Source: Mesostigma viride (taxonomy: Eukaryota; Streptophyta; Mesostigmatophyceae; Mesostigmatales; Mesostigmataceae). Taken from it: DNA of 64,000 nt. The position numbers and the translations under genes are program-made. Below, piece after piece: positions 34,729-45,300 of this stretch (positions within the stretch are counted from its first letter, which is position 1; each line of letters starts with the position of its first letter). The stretch is taken from NCBI GenBank assembly GCA_009746045.1, contig RPFO01000022.1:874036-938035 (forward strand), given 5' to 3'. The notes beneath the pieces are model-generated. The model searched no databases. It was not told the DNA's origin and saw only the letters and a program-made list of their open reading frames with translations.

Positions 34729-35201
34729 AGTTAGAATGCGGTGGGATATATTGCTTGAGAACACTGAAGGCTTGGAGCAATGAATTGCTTGGTTCATTAG
34801 AAAATAGGTTTACCCTTTATCAACGTTCCTCTCACCGGCTGCGCCGCCAGTGACCGTTGGGTGCAGACCGTTGGCCCGAGGCCACACGATGACAGGTAGC
34901 AGTCTAGTCACTGCATCGTGCGATCACAAATCAATGCACGCTGCAGTACGGTCCCTATCTAGGATACTCTAGTACCGTCCAATGACAGGACACTACGTAT
35001 ACTGGGTACTGACATCTGTCACGTACCTCAGTACCCAAAGTACCTATCTAGGGAAACGTATGCGACTCGACTAGCATTCCTATCTGCATAGCCCACGTGG
35101 TATTTATATTCACATACCAACGTAGGTTTACAAGGCTTATTCATACGTTGTATTCACAATGCCTTTGAGACTTAGTCTACAGCAAAGCATGGAGACTAAC
35201 T
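34729..35201 (-). repeat. 3' LTR of the copia-like element (473 bp)
   Basis: Ends are AGTTAG and CTAACT, a perfect 6-bp inverted repeat, instead of the usual TG...CA. The GATGG duplication adjoins on the left. Confidence 0.9.
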
Positions 35202-35555
35202 CCAGTATTGTTTTATTATTTATTTCTTAATGCAGGTCTGCACCCCCAACATTATTGTTATTGTTTTTAAGTTGATTAGGGGTACAAAAGAGACATGGCT
35301 GGTTGAGCCAGGTTGGTTACAGCTGGCTGTTCTGGCCAGGTGTTATATTGCACATTAAATAAGGTGTACACAGCTGGCTGGTTTGGCCAGTTACTGAAGC
35401 ACACATTAAGTAAATGGATACAAAGCTTGTGTCCTCAAGCTGCAAATGGATACAAATCTGACCTAGCCAGCACTCACACCCCACAACGAATGTGTTGAAT
35501 TTTATGGCGCCCAGCAGCTATCGCTGTGGTAAGGGGGTGTGGTGGTTGTGTACTG
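35202..35555 (-). other. 3' untranslated part of the copia-like element
   Basis: Short T-rich segment between RNase H and LTR. No convincing polypurine tract touches the LTR; a GTTGGGGGTG run lies about 50 bp inside. Confidence 0.5.
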
Positions 35556-36140
35556 TGCTATGGCCAGTCATTTATTCAAACACTGACTCTGATATCATAG
35601 GGGTTCATGTTCTGAAAGAGGAGCTGGTACTGTTGGCCAGCAGCATCCCGCAGCTTCGTGAGAGCGTCTGCTGGGTTGTCCTCATCATCCACATGAGTCC
35701 AGCTGGAAAAATAGGTGGCCTCCTGTTTGAGGATCACCCAATCCAGTCAGTGTGGACAGCAGCAGAGACAGATTTCTTGGTTAGAAAACTGATCACAGAT
35801 TGGCTGTCAGTATAGAGATGTGAGATGACATTGCATGTGCTGCCTGCCTGGGTTTGTAGCCAGGTGAGCATGTGCTGCAGGGAACGAGCATGCAATGCAG
35901 CAGACACCACAGCACGACATTCAGCTGAGTTGCTGCTGCCAGGTTTTCTGCGGTGTAGCCTGCTGTACCAGGAAGTGAGGGACATGTAATCTGACCTGTT
36001 GGTGAGAAAAAACAGCCCTGATTCCCGTGCCCCCATCTGATTGATTGTTCTGCTCTCCATGGAGCTGTCCATGACACATTGGATGTGGATGTCTTCCATC
36101 AGATTCAGGCCATGGAGGATGAGGGGGGGCAGTCATGACC
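35556..36140 (-). pseudogene. RNase H domain of the copia-like element, frame-broken
   Basis: Residues of the RNase H active site are visible on the minus strand: VMDSSMESR (Asp), AECRAVV (Glu), TDSQS (Asp), and a final Asp in NPADALTK. The last part (about 35556-35745) is in another frame than 35746-36099, so a small indel separates them, and an in-frame TGA lies near 36136. RNase H degrades the RNA of the RNA/DNA hybrid during reverse transcription. Confidence 0.75.
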
Positions 36141-36330
36141 AACTTCCTGATGTGACTGCATTTGATTTGACTAGAACATCATGGGTGACCCTGCTGATGA
36201 CAGCTAAGGGAGCCCCACAGATGGCTGACCACCACCCCAGTTTGCCCTGAACAGTGGCACACATGTGTAAGGGGAGGCAGTGTGTCCTGCAGCAGATCTA
36301 GACAATCTTGGATATATTCTGCAGGAGGAG
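36140..36330 (-). pseudogene. RT-RNase H connection, two frame shifts
   Basis: Comparison with the sister element (60089-61306) shows the matching peptide passing through three frames here: one break near 36320 and one near 36255. The intact parts include GKLGW and ISRV. Confidence 0.6.
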
Positions 36331-37734
36331 AGAGAGAGCAGACCCATGATCTGGCTGCCTGTGCAGCTGCAACATGATGCCACAGAACTGGATGGGGGTT
36401 GTGCTCAATTCCACCTGTTTGCCAATCTCATATGATTCCTGGACCTGCTGAATAAAGGTTTCCACCTCAGCTCTAGGCCCACAAATGAGTTGGTCATCTC
36501 CATGCCACACAAAGAACAGCAGTCCAGAGGGGGTGGGTACAACAAAAAAGCATGGGTCCAGGTCATCATACGTGGCCTTGAGCTTTTTGAATACTTCCTC
36601 TGCTGAGTCTCTGAAAATTTTTGGGGCACTGACAAGCCCTTCCACCCCAATGTTGATGATAAGGTGGGGCTCATCAATATAAGGTTTCCACACAGCTGGG
36701 GTGTCTACCACGTACACCTTCCCTTTCCACACAGATTCAGCCTTTTCTGGGTCCCCCCTGAGGAAGGCCCTTTTAATATCAGTGGCTTTGCAGACATAGT
36801 CTTGGCCTGCATTGAGGTTGTGGAGGAATAGGGAGAGCATGATCCTGAGTGAGGTTTGTTGCAGCCCAGGTGTGTATGTTTCCCCTTTTGGCAGTGTGGA
36901 TGTCCCCTTTAATTCTGTGACACATGGTCTGGCATGGAAGATTGGGGAGCCCACTTTTTGTGGTTTTTGTTTGAGAACAAATTTTAATCTGAGCTTTTTG
37001 GCTCCCTCTGGCACGTCCCATGAAGGGGTGACAGGCGGTTTGTATTGAGGGTTTTTGGGGTTGGGCAGGACCCATTCCTGCCTGGCTTGGTGGACAATGG
37101 CCATCAGCCACTTGGTAAACCCTTTTTGTGTTTTGCATTCTTGTATGACGTGGGAGATTTGGTGGGGTGAGTGCATGGCTATGTCCCACTTACCCAGCCC
37201 AAAGGCTGAGGGATGGAGGAACTGGCTGTGCACTAACTTGTCCAGATCAGGGATCTCCCCTGGTGCATACTGAGTGTTGACTGCCTTGATGACAGCATCC
37301 ATACCAGGGACAATACTGGAGAGAGGGATTTTAAAGTGGTCCAGAGGAACTGCACCCACCCCTGTGACACTGAGCTCATTAGCTGAGATAAGCACCCCAG
37401 GATAGGATACAAAAGGTTCCCCCAACAAGGTGTTACCAGAGTACCCCTCCACCACCTGGAAGGGTGTCTGAATACCAAGTATAGGGAGCATCACTTGTCC
37501 CACTACATCCAGTGAGCTTTGGCCTGAGAAATCCTGCACCCGTGCCCAAAATGAAGGTGCAATCTCAAGACCAGGGATGGCTTGTGCACTGATCACACTG
37601 ACCTGTGCCTGAGTGTCTATTGCCAGGGTCCAGGGGTCCTGACTAGTGCACACAGCTGAGACTTTTGCCAACCCTGCGGCCACAGCAGCTTGTTGCTTAT
37701 GTGACCTGTGTAATGCTTGCAAGGCGACTGCCAA
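36298..37734 (-). CDS. retropepsin-like domain plus reverse transcriptase
   Basis: Over 470 codons on the minus strand. Residues about 35-108 form a retropepsin-like unit: LAIDTQAQVSVIS (Asp40; DTQA in place of DTGA), a flap-like ILG, and TLLGEPF near residue 103. RT follows: motif A ATDIKRAFLRGD (Asp319), motif-B-like GVEGLVSAPKIF (363-374), motif C WHGDD (Asp413, Asp414; copia usually has YVDD). The nominal first codon at 37734 is TTG; the frame opens upstream and probably joins the integrase ORF by a shift near 37750. The same protease-then-RT layout occurs at 57500-61306. Confidence 0.85.
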   Translation of the reverse strand: MAVALQALHRSHKQQAAVAAGLAKVSAVCTSQDPWTLAIDTQAQVSVISAQAIPGLEIAPSFWARVQDFSGQSSLDVVGQVMLPILGIQTPFQVVEGYSGNTLLGEPFVSYPGVLISANELSVTGVGAVPLDHFKIPLSSIVPGMDAVIKAVNTQYAPGEIPDLDKLVHSQFLHPSAFGLGKWDIAMHSPHQISHVIQECKTQKGFTKWLMAIVHQARQEWVLPNPKNPQYKPPVTPSWDVPEGAKKLRLKFVLKQKPQKVGSPIFHARPCVTELKGTSTLPKGETYTPGLQQTSLRIMLSLFLHNLNAGQDYVCKATDIKRAFLRGDPEKAESVWKGKVYVVDTPAVWKPYIDEPHLIINIGVEGLVSAPKIFRDSAEEVFKKLKATYDDLDPCFFVVPTPSGLLFFVWHGDDQLICGPRAEVETFIQQVQESYEIGKQVELSTTPIQFCGIMLQLHRQPDHGSALSLLLQNISKIV

Positions 37735-37741
37735 TTTGACC

Positions 37742-39253
37742 TCAGAGCGGGAGGTTGGCAGACAATTTGGTGCCTTGGGGCTGAGCTAATGCTTCCAACC
37801 CAGCTACCTCGTGCCTGGTTAAGCAATCCCCAGGTTGTGAAGTGGGCCTGGCTTCACTGAGGGTGGAAGGGTTCACAGAGGGTGCTGTGGTGCTGTCAAC
37901 AGCAGTAATTGGTGGCTCAGAGCTACTGCTGGGCATGCTGGAGTTGCCAGATAGAAGTAGTGAGTCCATGCTTAAAGACTCTTCCCCAGGCACGTCTGCC
38001 ATGGGAGAATAATACTTCTTAATTCTATGACAGCTCACCCTGTGACGCTTCCCATTGATATTGTGCTTGACCTCCACGGTCTTGCTGTTTTTGGTAAATC
38101 CACGGATGGTAACTGGACCTAGCCAAGTTCCAACCTTACCAAAGCTGTTTTCCTTGTAATAGAGAACTTGATCACCTTTTTGGAATACTGGCCTGGAATG
38201 GGTTTTATCTTTTTCTGCCAGTTTTGCTGAGGTTTGTGCACGTGCAGTGTTGTACAGTGCTATCACCTCTGGGGGATATACACCTGCCTGCAGGCCTGCT
38301 GGGATTACTTCACCCCACGTGGCATGCAAGACAGGTCTCATGTTTAGGGTTGTGCACATTTCATGACACCAGAGTGCCCTGTCACAATAGACCCCTGAAG
38401 TAGCATCCTTGGAAGGATTTTTGGCTAGTAGGGTTTTGACAGATCTGATGGTTCTTTCAATGACCCCCTGACCCTCATGATCTTCCAGCCCAGCAATCTC
38501 TATTGCTTCACACCCTTCCAGGTCAGTCAGACAAGAAAATTGTTGATCAAGCAAAATTCTGTCAACTGGGTAGAATCTGGGTAAAGCAATCATGAGTGCA
38601 ACACGTAGCTGCCCTGCAGACATGCCAGGTAGGGGTTCCATTACTGTGAACCTGGACCATGAGTCTTTTAGGATCAGGTAGGGTTGGACATCTTTGTTGA
38701 TGTGCATCACATCCCCCACTATCATGCCCCTATTGGTGGAAGGAGTTGCAGTATGCCATTTTTGAGGTTTGGGGCTATTGAACTGACATTCTTGACAGTG
38801 TTGTCTAGCCAGTTTTACTGCATTCCTGAGTTGTTTTCCCATGCTACTACCCCCCAGCCGTCTGGCCAGTTCCTCAGCCACTGTTTCATGACCCATGGCT
38901 AGGTGCAGCTGATGAGCAAGCTCCTTGATATCTATGGAGTTGTCAACAGTAGGGGTTAGTGCTTTTATGTAAGGTTCCAGAACAGGGTGTTGGGAGGACA
39001 GTAAGGTTGCTGCCTCAAAATCAATTATGCCCTGGTTGCCATCCCCAATGGTAATGAGATCATCATCCTCAGAGTACATAAGGTGAGTGAACTCACATTG
39101 ATTTGGGTAGCGAGGCCTGTTGCAACGGCTGCCTGGAGGCCCCAGGGGATGACGTGCGTGCCAGCAGCCCGGGCAGAGATCCACCCCGTTGGCCAGGGAG
39201 TCGTTGTTGGGGCAGTTGTGCCGTGCGTGCCCTCGTTGGAAGCACCTCAGGCA
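37742..39253 (-). CDS. zinc knuckle and integrase of the copia-like element
   Basis: The open frame extends upstream of the ATG (39184) to include a CCHC knuckle at 39253-39212 (C-x2-C-x4-H-x4-C, with CLRCFQRGH). Integrase, counted from 39184: HHCC zinc region (His94/His99, Cys130/Cys133), core Asp158 (VGDVMH), Asp213 (ILLDQQF), Glu243 (GVIERTIRS). The C-terminal part (KGDQVLYYKE, WLGPVTIRG, RVSCHRIKKYY) resembles the SH3-like GPY/F module better known from gypsy integrases. Only about 65 residues lie between knuckle and integrase, so no protease precedes it. It should insert the cDNA into the genome. Confidence 0.85.
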   Translation of the reverse strand, partial: CLRCFQRGHARHNCPNNDSLANGVDLCPGCWHARHPLGPPGSRCNRPRYPNQCEFTHLMYSEDDDLITIGDGNQGIIDFEAATLLSSQHPVLEPYIKALTPTVDNSIDIKELAHQLHLAMGHETVAEELARRLGGSSMGKQLRNAVKLARQHCQECQFNSPKPQKWHTATPSTNRGMIVGDVMHINKDVQPYLILKDSWSRFTVMEPLPGMSAGQLRVALMIALPRFYPVDRILLDQQFSCLTDLEGCEAIEIAGLEDHEGQGVIERTIRSVKTLLAKNPSKDATSGVYCDRALWCHEMCTTLNMRPVLHATWGEVIPAGLQAGVYPPEVIALYNTARAQTSAKLAEKDKTHSRPVFQKGDQVLYYKENSFGKVGTWLGPVTIRGFTKNSKTVEVKHNINGKRHRVSCHRIKKYYSPMADVPGEESLSMDSLLLSGNSSMPSSSSEPPITAVDSTTAPSVNPSTLSEARPTSQPGDCLTRHEVAGLEALAQPQGTKLSANLPL

Positions 39254-39259
39254 CCTTAT

Positions 39260-40484
39260 GGACCCCCCAGGGTTGCCAGGCTGGTTGTTGTTGTGTTGTT
39301 GTTGTTGTTGTTTCCCTGCTGGGACCGGTTCTGGCCCTGCTGGGACCTGTTGTTGTTGTTGTTTTGGCCCTGTTGGGACCTGTTGTTATTGTTGCCCTGC
39401 TGGGACCTGTTGTTGTTGTTGTTGTTGTTGTTGTTGGGGTTGCCATGCAGGGGCACACGGTGCCACGTGTTGCCACGCCCCTGAGAGCCACTGCCCCCTT
39501 GGTGGGAGGACTTGTGGGTCTTGGGTGCCCCCCCTGGCTGGCCTGCCCCTTGCGTTTGTGGCCTTGGACACCCTGGACCTTGGGGTCCTGGGCCTGGTTG
39601 TTGCCAGTACCCAGGGGGTCCACTGCCTCCTCGATATAGAGCATGGCAGCTCTGAAGTTGTCCCAGAGGGACTTGAGGCCTGTAAGCAGGGTAGCCAGGA
39701 CAGAAGGTTGCAAATTAGCTTTTGTTAGCCAGGTGTGGATGAGATACCTTGGTTGGAGCTTGAGAAGCTCAAGGTCTTTCTCAATCATTACCCTGTATGT
39801 TTTTGCATCCCCAGAGAGGTTATTCTTGTTCACCTTATATGCAGCAAGCCAGTTGAAACGTTCTACTGCTTCCATGTGGTTATTGGTAAGCACTAGCTGT
39901 TTCAGATCAGTGATAAAGGTAGGCCACTGTTCAATGGCTGCTTCAGGTGTCAGGGTACGTTCCTGATAGGTTTGAATCAATGCTCTGATTGCAGGAGATG
40001 ATTGATGGAATGTGGAGGAGGCCCTGAGAGCCTTAAACTGATGTCTAAGGTTAAGACCTTCCATCCCATACTCCAAAGCAAAAACAAATTGCTTAGCTTG
40101 TTCAACAGTGTGACCCTCAGGCAAGCCAGCAATATTGATTTTGGATTCCTTTTTATGAGGGTTAAACACACCTGTGAGAGGGGGGTTGGCCCTCAAGAAG
40201 CTGTCGGTTGCTTGTTGCAGGCGGGTGGGGTCCAGGTTGATGGTCCCCCGCTCATACCGCGACATCAGGGCGCGCAGGCCCTCGACAGTTTGCAGCTGGT
40301 TAGCTGTTAACTGCTGATCTTGCAACGAGGCCAGCTGGGCCTGGAGAATGGCGAGCTGTTCCAGGACATCCCCGCTCCTTGGGGGGGCCTCAGCAGGCCT
40401 GTTGGGTGCCTGTGGCACCTCTGCACCTCCCCCCAGGGCCTCCTGGGGTCCTGGCCACCCCCCTGGTTTGGGAGGGGGCCCCAA
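39260..40484 (-). CDS. Gag capsid region of the copia-like element
   Basis: Minus-strand frame with a helical capsid-like region (LQTVEGLRALMSRYERGTIN through YLIHTWLTKANLQPS), followed by a low-complexity tail of CAA/CAC-type codons (Thr-rich in this frame, Asn/Gln-rich in the next). It starts with TTG, not ATG, and overlaps the previous ORF; one continuous Gag broken by an indel near 40470 is the simplest reading. To reach the zinc-knuckle frame a +1 shift is needed near 39265, in a CCCTGGGGGGTCC run. Confidence 0.75.
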
Positions 40485-41886
40485 CCCACAGGGCGAACCT
40501 GGGGTGGTGGGGGAGGGGGAGGGGGGTCATGGTGGCCCTGGGGGAGCCCGGGGGTGTCCGGGTAACCCCACTGGGTCCAGCCCCATCGGTGGAGGGGCGG
40601 GCAGGGGTGTCTGCCTCTGCTCTCCTCCTGGCCTCCTCCCGCATGAGACGCTTCATCTCCTTGCGTACCTCATGCTCCCGGAGGGCTGCCTGAAAAGCAG
40701 CCTCATCCTCGGGTATGTCAGGGAGTGGTTCTCCCATGATCATAGCAGGCCGGACTGGACAGTCCGCCTCTTTGCCCTTCCTCGCGCCCAGGGCCAGCAG
40801 TCCCTCCTTGTACTGCAGGGGTTGGGGGGGAGAGGGTTTCTTGCTGGTGGTTTCCAGCGGGGGGGCTTCTTCAGCTACCACCCCATGTTTGGCCAAGATG
40901 GCCTCCGTGACCCTGGCTTGGGTGATGGAGGACATGGTTTTAAAGTGTGCTGACCGAGCAAGCTCGGCCAGGTCTTGACTGTCCGCATAGTGCATGGGAT
41001 AGTCAGCATTTTTTAAGAGGTCACGTAACCGCTGGGTGGCCTCGCGGTACGCGTCCGCCATCGCCTGGTGGGTAGCCAGGCGACGGGCGGCTTCCTCTTC
41101 ATATTCTTGCCGCTTAGCGGCGAGCCGAAAAGCCGCCTCTCGGCGGACCTCTCGGTCCCGCTGCCGCTCTCGGCGTTCTTCATTTGCCACCAGCGCGGCC
41201 TGCTCGACCGCCAGGAGCGCTGGGGTAAGATTGATCTCAGTCTCCCCATCGGGGAGACTGGCAGTGTCGGATACCTCATCGTCGGACATTGGTTGTCCGG
41301 CGATGGGTTCCACAGGTTTTCGCACCACCCGTGCGAGTTTAATACTCTCCATGTCCTTCTTCTTGCGAAGAAGGGACGCAGAGGGTCGCCCAAACGTTAG
41401 CTCAATGTGGTTATGTCCCTGGGCGAAAGGGACATTAAGGTTTGATGTGGCGGGACGAAAGGTAATCGTCCCGTCCGGTGCCACCGAGGCCGTCTGACGG
41501 GGCATACGCTCCCGAAGAGATGGCAACGTGGGGCCGGACTGTGGAGCCTCAGTGGGGTTTACCACCGAGGTCTCCGCAGCCATGGCCGCGCCAGCCGTGG
41601 TTGCGGCTGGGGCGGCCGCCGGAGTCGAGGGTAAGCCGGTCTCCCCGGGGGGAGCCGTCTCGGCCTCCGGCCTCGCAGGGGAGGGGGGTAGGTCGGTCGG
41701 CTTTGCAGCCGCCGTCCCCTCGTCCTGGCAACCATTGTGAGTCTTTTTGTTCTTTTTCTTTTTCTTGGAAATGGCCGCATCGCCAGCCGGCTTCTTGTTG
41801 TTGTCTCTGGGCATCCGCCGATCCTGCCCATCATCATCCTCGTTGTAGGAAAGCTTCTTAGCGACAGTCTTGTTCGTGATAGCCAT
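40485..41886 (-). CDS. N-terminal Gag region, long charged protein
   Basis: ATG at 41886, only about 18 nt inside the LTR. The first 60 residues are Lys-rich (ISKKKKKNKKTHNG), then Pro/Ala-rich, then a long Arg/Glu/Ala-rich helix (EERRERQRDREVRREAAFRL) suited to coiled-coil formation. The frame passes its probable true end near 40470 and stops at 40390. No known domain; position marks it as Gag or a Gag-fused leader. Confidence 0.7.
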
Positions 41887-41904
41887 GGTAGCAAATAAAA
41901 TTCA

Positions 41905-42377
41905 AGTTAGAATGCGGTGGGATATATTGCTTGAGAACACTGAAGGCTTGGAGCAATGAATTGCTTGGTTCATTAGAAAATAGGTTTACCCTTTATCAAC
42001 GTTCCTCTCACCGGCTGCGCCGCCAGTGACCGTTGGGTGCAGACCGTTGGCCCGAGGCCACACGATGACAGGTAGCAGTCTAGTCACTGCATCGTGCGAT
42101 CACAAATCAATGCACGCTGCAGTACGGTCCCTATCTAGGATACTCTAGTACCGTCCAATGACAGGACACTACGTATACTGGGTACTGACATCTGTCACGT
42201 ACCTCAGTACCCAAAGTACCTATCTAGGGAAACGTATGCGACTCGACTAGCATTCCTATCTGTATAGCCCACGTGGTATTTATATTCACATACCAACGTA
42301 GGTTTACAAGGCTTATTCATACGTTGTATTCACAATGCCTTTGAGACTTAGTCTACAGCAAAGCATGGAGACTAACT
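41905..42377 (-). repeat. 5' LTR of the copia-like element (473 bp)
   Basis: Matches 34729-35201 except one base seen. On the minus strand it has a TATAAATA box (near 42284) upstream of the Gag start. GATGG follows at 42378-42382. Confidence 0.9.
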
Positions 42378-45300
42378 GATGGCATTTATGTAATTAATGA
42401 TGAGGATTCAGGCTCCCATGGTGTCATCATGGCCCGTCTACGTACATGGATGTCAAGGAATAGTAAATGATGAGGATTCAGGCTCCCATGGTGTCTCCAT
42501 GGCCCGTCTACGTACATGAATGGCAAGTATGTAATTAATGATGAGGATTCAGGCTCCCATGGTGTCATCATGGCCCGTCTACGTACATGGATGTCATTTA
42601 TGTAATTAATGATGAGGATTCAGGCTCCCATGGTGTCATCATGGCCCGTCTACGTACATGGATGTCAAAGAAAAAAAAATGATGAGGATTCAGGCTCCCA
42701 TGGGGTCATCATGGCTTGTCTACGTACATGGATGGCATGTATGTAATTAATGATGAGGATTCAGGCTCCCATGGTGTCATCATGGCCCGTCTACGTACAT
42801 GGATGTCATTTATGTAATTAATGATGAGGATTCAGGCTCCCATGGTGTCATCATGGCCCGTCTACGTACATGGATGTCAAAGAAAAAAAAATGATGAGGA
42901 TTCAGGCTCCCATGGGGTCATCATGGCTTGTCTACGTACATGGATGGCATGTATGTAATTAATGAGGAGGATTCAGGCTCCCATGGTGTCTCCATGGCTG
43001 GCCTACGTACATGAATGGCATTTATGTAATTAATGATGAGGATTCAGGCTCCCATGGTGTCATCATTGCCCGTGTACGTACATGGATGGCATTTTTGTAT
43101 ATAATGATGAGGATTCAGGCTCCCATGGTGTCATCATGGCCCGTCTACGTACATGGATGGCATTTTTGTATATAATGATCAGGATTCAGGCTCCCATGGT
43201 GTCATCATGGCTTGTCTACGTACATGGTTGGCATTTATGTCATTAATGAGGAGGATTCAGGCTCCCATGGTGTCTCCATGGCTGGCCTACGTACATGGAT
43301 GGCATTTATGTAATTAATGATGAGGATTCAGGCTCCCATGGTGTCATCATGGCCTGTCTACGTACATGGATGGCATGTATGTAATTAATGATGAGGATTC
43401 AGGCTCCCATGGTGTCATCATGGCCCGTCTACGTACATTGATGGCATTTATGTAATTAATGATGAGGATTCAGGCTCCCATGGTGTCATCATGGCCCGTC
43501 TACGTACATGGATGGCATGTATTTTTTTAATGATGAGGATTCAGGCTCCCATGGTGTCATCATGGCCCGTCTACGTACATGGTTGGCATTTATGTAATTA
43601 ATGAGGAGGATTCAGGCTCCCATGGTGTCATCATGGCCCGTCTACGTACATGGATGTCAAGGAATAGTAAATGATGAGGATTCAGGCTCCCATGGTGTCA
43701 TCATGGCTTGTCTACGTACATGGTTGGCATTTATGTAACCTGAATCCTCTCATAAAAAAAATGAAGAGGATTCAGGCTCCATTGGTGTCATCATGGCTGG
43801 CCTACGTACATGGATGTCCAGGAATAGTAAATTATGAGGATTCAGGCTCCCATGGTGTCATCATGGCTTGTCTACGTACATGGTTGGCATGTATGTAATT
43901 AATGATGAGGATTCAGGCTCCCATGGTGTCATCATGGCCCGTCTACGTACATGGATGTCATTTATGTAATTAATGATGAGGATTCAGGCTCCCATGGTGT
44001 CGTCATGGCCCGTCTACGTACATGGATGTCAAAGAAAAAAAAAATTATGAGGATTCAGGCTCCCATGGGGTCATCATGGCTTGTCTACGTACATGGATGG
44101 CATGTATGTAATTAATGATGAGGATTCAGGCTCCCATGGTGTCATCATGGCCCGTCTACGTACATGGATGTCATTTATGTAATTAATGATGAGGATTCAG
44201 GCTCCCATGGTGTCGTCATGGCCCGTCTACGTACATGGATGTCAAAGAAAAAAAATGATGAGGATTCAGGCTCCCATGGGGTCATCATGGCTTGTCTACG
44301 TACATGGATGGCATGTATGTAATTAATGAGGAGGATTCAGGCTCCCATGGTGTCTCCATGGCTGGCCTACGTATGTACATGGATGTCAAGGAAAACAAAA
44401 TGATGAGGATTCAGGCTCCCATGGTGTCATCATGGCCCGTCTACGTACATGGATGTCAAGGAATAGTAAATGATGAGGATTCAGGCTCCCATGGTGTCAT
44501 CATGGCCTGTCTACGTACATGGATGGCATGTATGTAATTAATGATGAGGATTCAGGCTCCATTGGTGTCATCATGGCTTGTCTACGTATGTACATGGATG
44601 TCAAAGAAAAAAAAATGATGAGGATTCAGGCTCCCATGGTGTCATCATGGCTTGTCTACGTACATGGTTGGCATTTATGTAATTAATGAGGAGGATTCAG
44701 GCTCCCATGGTGTCTCCATGGCTGGCCTACGTACATGGATGGCATTTATGTATTTAATGATGAGGATTCAGGCTCCCATGGTGTCATCATGGCTTGTCTA
44801 CCTACATGGTTGGCATTTATGTAACCTGAATCCTCTCATTAAAAAAATGAAGAGGATTCAGGCTCCATTGGTGTCATCATGGCTGGCCTACGTACATGGA
44901 TGTCAAGGAATAGTAAATGATGAGGATTCAGGCTCCCATGGTGTCATCATGGCCCGTCTACGTACATGGATGTCATTTATGTAATTAATGATGAGGATTC
45001 AGGCTCCCATGGTGTCATCATGGCCCGTCTACGTACATGGATGTCAAAGAAAAAAAAAATGATGAGGATTCAGGCTCCCATGGGGTCATCATGGCTTGTC
45101 TACGTACATGGATGGCATGTATGTAATTAATGAGGAGGATTCAGGCTTCCATGGTGTCTCCATGGCTGGCCTACGTACATGGATGTCAAGGAATAGTAAA
45201 TCATGAGGATTCAGGCTCCCATGGTGTCATCATGGCCCGTCCACGTACATGGATGTCAAGGAATAGTAAATGATGAGTATTCAGGCTCCCATGGTGTCAT

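Larger units (their letters stand above)
34729..42377 (-). mobile_element. full-length copia-like retrotransposon with unusual domain order
   Basis: It is flanked by 473-bp LTRs (34729-35201 and 41905-42377) and a GATGG target duplication (34724-34728, 42378-42382). Transcription runs right to left. Order along the element: gag N-terminus, capsid, zinc knuckle, integrase, retropepsin-like domain, RT, RNase H. The two LTRs differ at one base that I can find (C at 35087, T at 42263). Frames are nonetheless broken in several places, so the copy is either immobile by itself or affected by assembly indels. Confidence 0.9.
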
